6,668 nucleotides of DNA, taken from contig JACPSA010000090.1 of the NCBI GenBank assembly GCA_016193545.1, positions 1 through 6,668 of the forward strand, in the 5' to 3' direction. Source of the DNA: Chloroflexota bacterium. GTDB lineage: Bacteria; Chloroflexota; Dehalococcoidia; Dehalococcoidales; UBA2162. The notes beneath the pieces were generated by a model. It was not told the DNA's origin, searched no databases, and saw only the letters and a program-made list of their open reading frames with translations. Made by a program: the position numbers and the translations under genes. This document shows positions 1 to 5,559 of this stretch, one piece after another. Position 1 is the stretch's first letter. The number at the start of each line of letters is the position of its first letter.

Positions 1-312
1 ACTACGGATTCGAACGGAGCTTTCTTTGTCCGTTGGGTATTCTCAACACCATTGCCCAAGCTTGAACAGTATGAGACGGCAACGCAGACATTCTATATCA
101 ACGGCAATGGCAGTACAGACGGTGAATATGCCTGGGTGGTAGCCAAGCGAACGGATGTTTTCGTAGTGAGTGAGATTTCAGGTGGCAGATACATCATTAC
201 AGCCAAAGCACTGAGACCGGGAGACAATAGAGCTACCGCCAGAATAAAGGCTGACGTAATTGTAACGACAGAAAACGCATACATACTATCGTGGCAGTAT
301 TTAACCAATTAA
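1..312 (+). CDS. C-terminal part of an unrecognised beta-rich protein upstream of pilO (5' end outside window)
   Basis: The frame is open from the first base to the TAA at 310-312, giving 103 visible residues, so the true start lies upstream. A TTG at position 52 is in frame but has no Shine-Dalgarno, and the reading continues upstream through residues such as NGAFFVRWVF, so it is not a convincing start. The visible part is rich in Val, Ile, Thr, Tyr and Trp, alternating in a beta-strand pattern, with no predicted membrane segment, and it ends in WQYLTN. The stop lies 16 bases before the PilO-like gene, so it belongs to the same operon. By position it could be the C-terminal head of a minor pilin or another pilus-associated exported protein, since such heads are beta-rich and divergent. 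That is inference from context only; the residues seen match no family I can name. Confidence 0.75.
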   Translation, partial: TTDSNGAFFVRWVFSTPLPKLEQYETATQTFYINGNGSTDGEYAWVVAKRTDVFVVSEISGGRYIITAKALRPGDNRATARIKADVIVTTENAYILSWQYLTN

Positions 313-328
313 TTCCCAGGAGGAATAA

Positions 329-889
329 ATGAAACTAAGCAAAAGGGGCTGGATAATAACCGCTATGGCTGTCTTCACTATTGCTACAGCCACCCTGGCA
401 GCAATCTATTTTCAGCAGTCTCAACGGCAAGAAGAGCTGGATAGGCAATTTGTTCAGGTTCAAACAGATCTGGAGAATACACAGGTAACCAAGCTTATCT
501 CAGATAAAGCCGAATTGGTGGTAAAGCTTGAGGAAGCAACGGTTCGGCTTGAAACAGTTAAGGGCACGCTTACCAGCCGAATCGAGAATTCAGCAGTCAT
601 CGAAACTCTGTTCGATGTTGCCGCAGCTCACAACCTGGAAATAATCGAGTTAACCTCATCAGTCCCGTCCAAGCAAAATCTAGCCGGAGTCAATTTTTCG
701 GCGATTTTACTGACGACACGCGTTAAGGGAAATACTTCTAACGTAATCGATTTTGTTATCGACCTGAATGACCGCTTTAACACTGGCGTTACCGGCTCCG
801 TGATGGTAACCATTCCGGAAAATTCCGGCGGAGATGGAACAACGGTAGATATCCGCATGACCATTTATGGTTACCAGGAAGGAATATAA
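329..889 (+). CDS. pilO: PilO-like type IV pilus inner-membrane alignment protein
   Basis: This 186-residue protein has the PilO layout: a short basic cytoplasmic start (MKLSKRGW), one membrane helix at about residues 8-28, a periplasmic coiled coil at about 30-88 rich in Glu, Gln, Lys and Leu, then an alpha/beta domain at about 89-184 resembling the ferredoxin-like fold of PilO and PilN. In known systems PilO pairs with PilN through coiled coil and ferredoxin-like domains and transmits between cytoplasmic PilM and the outer parts of the machine. The ATG at 329 is set by a perfect AGGAGG at 318-323 with 5 bases of spacing. The next gene starts 2 bases after the stop. Length is close to usual PilO (about 200). 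The usual order is pilM-pilN-pilO, but here pilO comes first. The call rests on architecture and neighbours more than on sequence motifs; it could be named PilN-like or GspM-like by other tools. Confidence 0.7.
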   Translation: MKLSKRGWIITAMAVFTIATATLAAIYFQQSQRQEELDRQFVQVQTDLENTQVTKLISDKAELVVKLEEATVRLETVKGTLTSRIENSAVIETLFDVAAAHNLEIIELTSSVPSKQNLAGVNFSAILLTTRVKGNTSNVIDFVIDLNDRFNTGVTGSVMVTIPENSGGDGTTVDIRMTIYGYQEGI

Positions 890-891
890 CT

Positions 892-2592
892 ATGGCTAAG
901 AAAATTATTACCTTATACATTGACGATAGCAGTCTACGCCTAACAGAAACTCACGGCCAACGGATAAAGAAATGGGCCTATTTGCCCCTGGACCAGGGAA
1001 CGGTTACAAATAACGTGGTCACTAATGAATCAGCACTGGCTGCCAAAATAAGGCAACTCTTTAGAGCGCTAAAAATCCGGGGAAAGAAAACGGCTGTCGG
1101 CTTGAGCGGACTTCATTGTCTATCCCGGCCAATCACCCTACCCCAGCTACCCAGAGATATGCTGGATGAAGCGGTAAAGCGTGAAGCCAGAAGAACACTG
1201 CCGGTACCACCGGAGCAACTCTACATATCATGGCAGATAATCCCGAGCCCGGAGAAACAGTCAGCGGTCTTTTTAGTCGCCTTACCCCGCTCAACTGTTG
1301 ACACTCTGGTCGGCGCTTTGCGTCAAGCGGGACTCGAAGCCAGTTTTATTGGCATCAAGCCGCTGCTACTTTCCAGAATGATAAAGGAAACTACGGCAAT
1401 AATCATCGATGTCCAGCTAACCGAATTTGATGTCATCATTATAACCAACGGTATTCCTCAGACAATTCGTACTGTACGCTTTTCCGATGAAGCGCTATCC
1501 ACAGAGAATAAAATAGAAATGATTCGCAGCGAAATAGATAGAACCATTAATTTTTATAATAGCAGCAACCCGAAAGACCCCCTTGCCCCTGATGTGCCTA
1601 TCTTCACTTCCGGAAAACTAACGGATGACCTCAGGTTATACCAAGCTTTATCCGACGACGCTGAACATCCTGTCCAGCCACTGCTCCCCCTGATTGAATC
1701 TCCGGACGGATTTGACCCCGATACATACCTGGTAAATGTAGGACTGACCCTGCAACAACTTAATGGTAGAGCCAAACCCGGGTCATCTCTGGTGACACTT
1801 AATTCTTTACCTCTGAATTACCAAACCAAACAGGTTTCTTTCACCAATGTTATCGCTATCCCCGGTGCCGTCGTCGCTATCGGCTTGCTCGCCTTTTTTA
1901 TCGTAATGAACCAGAGCGCCGCCGCCAGTATCGGCTCAACCAGTGTCAAAATGAACTCTACCCAGCAGATTCTCCAGCAAACGCTTGCCTATAAGGAAGA
2001 CCTATCGGGAGATATCGAAAAGCTTAAGAGCCAGCTTGCACAAATTGAAACTTCTTACACAAATTTAGAAGCGGCACAGAATAGCATACAGAAGCAGGGC
2101 TCCAGAATTAAAGGAGACATGTTAAAGACCATAGAAGGCTTACCAAATACTGTCGCTCTTAGCAGTATTAACTATAGCAGCAGTACTATGACAATCATCG
2201 GTATAGCTCCAAGAAAATACGATATCCTGCAATATCTTAAAAATCTAAAAGACAGCAACCTGTTCGGTGAGATTGTCATTTCCAAAATGACTAAAACTAA
2301 AGAGGAGAACATGGAGTTTACACTACTGGTCAATCTGGAAAGGACGGATAATAATATTACCGCTATCCAGGTAGTGCTCGGGTCCATCCCCACCAATGTG
2401 AGTCTAACCGGCATCAGGCAAGCTAATGGCACAATCACCATAAATGGCAGGTCTACAGATGAAGATAGCATTGTCTTATTCCTAAAAACACTGGAAGATA
2501 GTAACGTCTTCAGAGAAGCAGCTATTACCGGTAAGACCAATGCTAAGGATGGGGGGCTAGATTTCACCCTGGTAGTAAGGACGAGGGGATAA
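892..2592 (+). CDS. PilM-PilN fusion protein of the type IV pilus platform, with duplicated PilN-like domain
   Basis: A 566-residue protein. Residues 1-295 resemble the actin-like PilM fold: strand start ITLYIDDSSLRL at 6-17, the region LPQLPRDMLDEAVKREARR at 83-101 matching the PilM helix that usually reads like LP..E...A...E....., a second strand group AIIIDVQLTEFDVIII at 169-184, and IFTSG at 237-241. Residues 303-307 (LNSLP) resemble the INLLP-type motif by which free PilN binds PilM. A membrane helix follows at about 317-340, a coiled coil at about 350-405, then two similar PilN-like domains at 411-483 and 492-565. Thus the cytoplasmic PilM half is joined to the membrane-anchored PilN half in one chain. 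In separate-gene systems PilM is about 350 and PilN about 200 residues, which fits the sum. ATG 892 is preceded by AGGAAGGA at 876-883, overlapping the pilO end. The usual glycines of the actin-type phosphate loops are missing. Partners should be the PilO-like protein upstream and cytoplasmic motors such as the PilT downstream. Confidence 0.8.
   Translation: MAKKIITLYIDDSSLRLTETHGQRIKKWAYLPLDQGTVTNNVVTNESALAAKIRQLFRALKIRGKKTAVGLSGLHCLSRPITLPQLPRDMLDEAVKREARRTLPVPPEQLYISWQIIPSPEKQSAVFLVALPRSTVDTLVGALRQAGLEASFIGIKPLLLSRMIKETTAIIIDVQLTEFDVIIITNGIPQTIRTVRFSDEALSTENKIEMIRSEIDRTINFYNSSNPKDPLAPDVPIFTSGKLTDDLRLYQALSDDAEHPVQPLLPLIESPDGFDPDTYLVNVGLTLQQLNGRAKPGSSLVTLNSLPLNYQTKQVSFTNVIAIPGAVVAIGLLAFFIVMNQSAAASIGSTSVKMNSTQQILQQTLAYKEDLSGDIEKLKSQLAQIETSYTNLEAAQNSIQKQGSRIKGDMLKTIEGLPNTVALSSINYSSSTMTIIGIAPRKYDILQYLKNLKDSNLFGEIVISKMTKTKEENMEFTLLVNLERTDNNITAIQVVLGSIPTNVSLTGIRQANGTITINGRSTDEDSIVLFLKTLEDSNVFREAAITGKTNAKDGGLDFTLVVRTRG
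2122..2586 (+). repeat. Tandem duplication of a PilN-like domain inside the fusion protein
   Basis: Residues 411-483 (bases 2122-2340) and 492-565 (bases 2365-2586) align along their length. Shared landmarks in order are LPNTVALSSI with IPTNVSLTGI, TMTIIGIA with TITINGRS, LKNLKDSNLFGE with LKTLEDSNVFRE, and MEFTLLVNLE with LDFTLVVRTR. The match is clear in protein but the DNA copies have diverged, so this is an old duplication. Each unit has the beta-alpha-beta pattern expected of the ferredoxin-like domain of PilN. Confidence 0.8.
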
Positions 2593-2596
2593 GCTA

Positions 2597-3688
2597 ATGA
2601 ATATTTTTCTTCTAGTTGAGCTGGCGTTATCGAAAGGTGCATCTGACGTGCATCTTGTGGCTGATAGCCTGCCTTTGATGCGTATAAACGGTACGCTGCA
2701 GCCCGTGGTTGACATGCAACCAATGACACCGGATGATATTGATGGCATTCTCCAGGTGATAGCTTCGGATGAACAAATAAGCAACTTCGAGAAACGCCTG
2801 GAACTGGACTTTAGCTGGACATTCCCTAATGTCGGGCGCATCCGCTGTAACGCCAGCAAACAACGGGGTACGACCAGCCTGGCGATTCGACTGGTGCCAT
2901 CAGCTATTCCCAGCATTGAAGAATTAGGATTGCCCTCTGTCTGCCGGGAATTGGTACTCAGGCCGAGAGGATTAGTGGTGATTAGCGGGCCTACAGGCAG
3001 CGGTAAATCGACAACGTTGAGCGCTATGATTAATTACTTGAACAGCACGGAAAGTCGCCGGGTAATCACTATCGAAGACCCGATTGAATACGTCTACTCA
3101 AACGACAAGTGTGTTATAACTCAACGGGAACTCGGTAGCGATACCCGCTCTTTTGCCGAAGCGTTAAAGCATGTACTCAGGCAAGACCCGAATGTAATTC
3201 TGGTCGGCGAGATGAGAGATTATGAGACTGCCGCGGCGGTACTAACCATAGCTGAAACCGGACACCTGGTACTGACAACCGGCCATGCCACCAGTGCCTC
3301 CCAGACTGTGGAACGAATAATCGACCTTTTCCCTGCCCATGAACGTCCTTTAGCTCAGGCACGGCTCGCCTCTTTCCTTAACGCTATCTTGTGCCAGATA
3401 CTGGTACCCAAAGCAGACGGCACCGGACGGGTAGTAGCTGTTGAGATTATGCTCGCCTCCCCCGCAACCAGAAACACCATCAGGGAAGGCAGGATTTACC
3501 AGCTACCTAATGCCATGATTACTCAGGCCCGACAGGGCATGGTTATGCTCGATAATGTACTGGTCAAACTATACCACAATGGATTGATTAGTTACGAAAA
3601 TATGTTTGCCGCCGCTAATGACCCGGAGGAGATAAGCAAGTTAACCGCAGAACTACCCTCACAAGCAAAAAAGGTTACCCTGCATTGA
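2597..3688 (+). CDS. pilT: PilT-family type IV pilus retraction ATPase
   Basis: A 363-residue member of the secretion ATPase superfamily, close to the usual PilT length (about 345-370). The N-terminal domain begins with LLVELALSKGASDVHL at 5-20, typical of PilT. The ATPase core shows Walker A GPTGSGKST at 131-139, Asp box TIEDPIEY at 158-165, Walker B NVILVGEMRD at 199-208 and His box with His222 and His230. ATRNTIREGRIYQL at 290-303 corresponds to the AIRNLIRE element that marks PilT retraction motors rather than PilB extension motors, followed by GMVMLDNVL at 314-322. Hexamers of PilT hydrolyse ATP at the cytoplasmic base of the pilus to depolymerise it. The His box reads TTGHA where most PilT have GTLHT, a mild departure. 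ATG 2597 lies 4 bases after the preceding stop; GAGGGG at 2583-2588, inside the end of that gene, is its likely ribosome site, so translation is probably coupled. It appears to be the last gene of the operon. Confidence 0.95.
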   Translation: MNIFLLVELALSKGASDVHLVADSLPLMRINGTLQPVVDMQPMTPDDIDGILQVIASDEQISNFEKRLELDFSWTFPNVGRIRCNASKQRGTTSLAIRLVPSAIPSIEELGLPSVCRELVLRPRGLVVISGPTGSGKSTTLSAMINYLNSTESRRVITIEDPIEYVYSNDKCVITQRELGSDTRSFAEALKHVLRQDPNVILVGEMRDYETAAAVLTIAETGHLVLTTGHATSASQTVERIIDLFPAHERPLAQARLASFLNAILCQILVPKADGTGRVVAVEIMLASPATRNTIREGRIYQLPNAMITQARQGMVMLDNVLVKLYHNGLISYENMFAAANDPEEISKLTAELPSQAKKVTLH

Positions 3689-3739
3689 CTCATTCGCAGT
3701 AAGTTCAGAACATTATAGTTTTGCTGCTGGATAAAAGAT

Positions 3740-3785
3740 AAAAGAACAGGGTCGAGGAATTAACTCCTAGACCCTGTTGAATTTT
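3740..3785. terminator. Bidirectional intrinsic terminator between convergent units
   Basis: Arms 3745-3758 and 3765-3778 form a 14-position stem starting AACAGGGTC, with one mismatch (positions 3754 and 3769) and a 6-base loop ATTAAC. On the plus strand it is followed by GAATTTT; on the minus strand it is followed by CTTTTATCTTTTATC (bases 3730-3744 read in reverse). The minus direction has the better T tract. It would end the pilus operon from the left and the tRNA-Ala transcript from the right. AAAA at 3740-3743 can also pair with TTTT at 3782-3785. Confidence 0.88.
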
Positions 3786-3871
3786 CGCAGAACACTAAAA
3801 CTGGAACAATGACGGCTTTTGTCTGAAAACACAAACAAGAAGACACTCCCGGTTCTGCCTGTTAAAAATTA

Positions 3872-3947
<76 letters not shown>

Positions 3948-3959
3948 AACAGTGAAAAT

Positions 3960-3968
3960 ATTATAGCA
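3960..3968 (-). promoter_or_regulatory. Extended -10 promoter of tRNA-Ala
   Basis: On the minus strand this reads TGCTATAAT, a perfect -10 hexamer with the TGN extension. It ends 12 bases before the first tRNA base at 3947, so transcription would begin about 5-6 bases ahead of the mature 5' end. No good -35 is seen at the usual spacing (best TGGTGA, 16-base spacer), which fits an extended -10 promoter. Confidence 0.75.
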
Positions 3969-4028
3969 CAAAGCGTTTGGCTCACCATTGGCTAATGCCG
4001 GTAGACTTCGTAACGGGCAACGCTCCAG

Positions 4029-5132
4029 CTAGACGTTAAACAGGAAGGTAATGACGTCACCATCCTGGACCGTATAGTTCTTCCCCTCCAGGCAGAGAAG
4101 TCCCTGCTTCCGCGCTTCCGCCAACCCGCCGCACTTCACCAAATCATCATAGCTGACTACCTCAGCCCGGATGAAGCCTTTCTCTATGTCCGAGTGAATT
4201 TTACCCGCCGCTTTAACAGCACTGAGACCAACAGGAATGGACCAGGCTTTAATCTCGTCCGGGCCGGCAGTAAGAAAGGAGATTAGCCCCAGCAGCTCGT
4301 AGGACAGCCGGATGACACGCGCCACGCCGGGTTCCTTTAAACCGAACTCAGCGCGTAAAGCACCGCCGGCAGCATCATCCAACTGAGCCAGTTCCATCTC
4401 CAGCTTGCCGCAGAGGGTAATCAGACGGCTGTGCTGCCGGGAATAACGCGCTCCCAGCCTGGCAGCCAGAGAATCAGCCTCCGGCAACTGGTCCTCACCG
4501 ATATTGACCACCACCAGTAAAGGCTTAGCCGTCAGAAACTGGTAGCCAGCCAGAGTCCTGACTTCGTCAGCCGTCAGAGTTAATTCCCGTATGGGCACGC
4601 TCTTCTCTAAATCAACCTTAATCCTCGTTAGCAGTTCCTGCTCACCGAGCAATCTCGGACGTTCGGCTGGCTTGGCCCCTTTCAGAGATACCTCCAACCT
4701 TTCCAGTCTTCTCTCCAGCAAGGCTAAATCAGAAAAAGTCAGCTCCAAGTCCATGTTGGCAATGTCACGCTCGATATCCAGGCTGCCCTCAGGATGAGGT
4801 ACGCTTTCATCCGTAAAGGCACGGACAACATTGATAAGAGCATCGACATTACTAAGTTGAGACAGCAACTGCCCGCTGATACCCTTGTCCTTAACCAGGC
4901 TCTTAACTGAAGCGCCGATATCGATGTATGTTGTCGAAGCCGGCACCATTCTCTGAGACTGAAACATATCGGATAATACTTTAAGACGCGGGTCCGGAAC
5001 TTTGGCCGTGCCGACATGCGGAACGCCTTCCTGGGTATAGCCGCCGGTATCAACCGCACCCCCGGTCAGCGCATTGAAAACAGTTGTCCGCCCGCTCTTA
5101 GACAATCCGATAATACCAATGCCAACGCTCAT
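4029..5132 (-). CDS. ychF: YchF/Obg-family P-loop NTPase (YchF-like, altered P-loop)
   Basis: A 367-residue protein with YchF length (about 363) and domain order. The G domain starts at the N-terminus with GIGIIGLSKSGRTTVFNALTG at 4-24; the P-loop GLSKSGRTT at 9-17 has Arg15 where the catalytic Lys is expected (usual form GLPNVGKST). DIGAS at 71-75 stands where YchF has DIAG. The base-recognition element NIGE at 210-213 agrees with the NVxE/NMxE form that gives YchF its preference for ATP. A helical insertion with coiled-coil character lies at about 120-175. The C-terminal TGS-like domain, about 284-367, is well conserved: FLTAGPDEIKAWSI, AAGKIHSDIEKGFIRAEVVSYDD and LEGKNYTVQDGDVITFLFNV lie in order. 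YchF binds ribosomes and acts in translation and stress responses. The start ATG at 5132-5130 is preceded only by a G-run, a weak ribosome site. It lies 37 bases downstream of the HEAT-like gene and is likely in its transcript. Strong match to the family; the nucleotide-site changes make activity uncertain. Confidence 0.93.
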   Translation of the reverse strand: MSVGIGIIGLSKSGRTTVFNALTGGAVDTGGYTQEGVPHVGTAKVPDPRLKVLSDMFQSQRMVPASTTYIDIGASVKSLVKDKGISGQLLSQLSNVDALINVVRAFTDESVPHPEGSLDIERDIANMDLELTFSDLALLERRLERLEVSLKGAKPAERPRLLGEQELLTRIKVDLEKSVPIRELTLTADEVRTLAGYQFLTAKPLLVVVNIGEDQLPEADSLAARLGARYSRQHSRLITLCGKLEMELAQLDDAAGGALRAEFGLKEPGVARVIRLSYELLGLISFLTAGPDEIKAWSIPVGLSAVKAAGKIHSDIEKGFIRAEVVSYDDLVKCGGLAEARKQGLLCLEGKNYTVQDGDVITFLFNV

Positions 5133-5169
5133 TAACTTGCCCCCATAACCTTCTAACAGGCAGATATGG

Positions 5170-5391
5170 TTAGCGTCCTGATTTGATTATTCTTCTGGAC
5201 TCATTAAGGGCTAACTCTCTCTCTCCCCTGGTCAACTTTTCATTAGCCACTAAACTCAATAAAGCCAGCAGCGCCTCATAACTACCCATGTCGCCAATCA
5301 ACTTGATGGCATTACTCCTTAATTTGACGTCAAGTATAATATCGGTGGCAACAGCCACCAGCTTTTTTAGCTCATCTGGTTGTTCTACCAT
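5170..5391 (-). CDS. Small HEAT-like helical protein of unknown function
   Basis: A 73-residue soluble protein whose start is fixed by a perfect AGGAGG (bases 5404-5399 on the minus strand) 7 bases ahead of ATG 5391-5389. The sequence is almost wholly helical: LKKLVAVATDIILDVKLR, then RSNAIKLIGDMGSYEALLAL at 25-44 and a third helix pair ending ESRRIIKSGR. The pattern R..AI..IGDMGSYEALLALL is that of a HEAT-type repeat, about one and a half repeats. There is no signal peptide, membrane segment or cysteine. It is the first gene of the minus-strand block, 37 bases before ychF, so the two are likely co-transcribed and may share a role, for example as an adaptor of the NTPase or ribosome. That role is inference; I do not recognise a named family. 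Confidence 0.82.
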   Translation of the reverse strand: MVEQPDELKKLVAVATDIILDVKLRSNAIKLIGDMGSYEALLALLSLVANEKLTRGERELALNESRRIIKSGR

Positions 5392-5398
5392 TTTTACT

Positions 5399-5404
5399 CC
5401 TCCT
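5399..5404 (-). promoter_or_regulatory. Strong ribosome binding site of the HEAT-like gene
   Basis: The minus strand reads AGGAGG, 7 bases from the ATG ending at 5389. It is the main evidence that this short reading frame is a real gene. Confidence 0.85.
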
Positions 5405-5500
5405 TTCCACCCGGCTACTACCGGCTAGACAATACAATTCCCCTCGTATTCTACCCCCTGCAGCCGCATTCTTCAATATTGTGAAACCGGACATCATTTT

Positions 5501-5530
5501 ATCATGTTTATCATATTGTACCATTGACAA
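5501..5530 (-). promoter_or_regulatory. Candidate promoter for the HEAT-like gene and ychF
   Basis: Minus strand TTGTCA (5530-5525) and CATGAT (5506-5501) are 18 bases apart; the first matches 5 of 6 and the second 4 of 6 consensus bases. Better -10-like boxes TATGAT and TACAAT occur slightly upstream but lack a -35 partner. The region is AT-rich and correctly placed, about 110 bases before the first minus-strand gene. Moderate evidence only. Confidence 0.35.
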
Positions 5531-5552
5531 GTCGCTCTCTCTCAAGTAGGAT
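5524..5552 (+). promoter_or_regulatory. Candidate distal promoter towards etfB
   Basis: A perfect -35 TTGACA at 5524-5529 is followed after 17 bases by TAGGAT at 5547-5552, which matches 4 of 6 of the -10 consensus. If used, transcription would begin near 5559 and leave a leader of about 260 bases before etfB. Its -35 overlaps the candidate minus-strand -35 almost completely. Confidence 0.5.
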
Positions 5553-5559
5553 TAGTGTT

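Noticed and set aside
52..312. TTG 52 as the true start of an 86-residue protein.
   Set aside because: No ribosome site precedes it and the same frame continues open with sensible protein sequence to the window edge, so the gene is better read as truncated by the window.
2172..2916. Long minus-strand open frames opposite the end of the fusion gene and the start of pilT.
   Set aside because: They overlap well-supported plus-strand genes, lack ribosome sites and encode sequences with no domain character; they are shadows of the real genes.
2597..3688. The motor ATPase as a PilB or GspE extension motor.
   Set aside because: It lacks the long N-terminal region and the four-cysteine zinc site of PilB, and it has the ATRNTIRE element typical of PilT.
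4739..5059. A second minus-strand frame inside ychF.
   Set aside because: It is out of frame with a strongly matched YchF protein and has no independent start signals.
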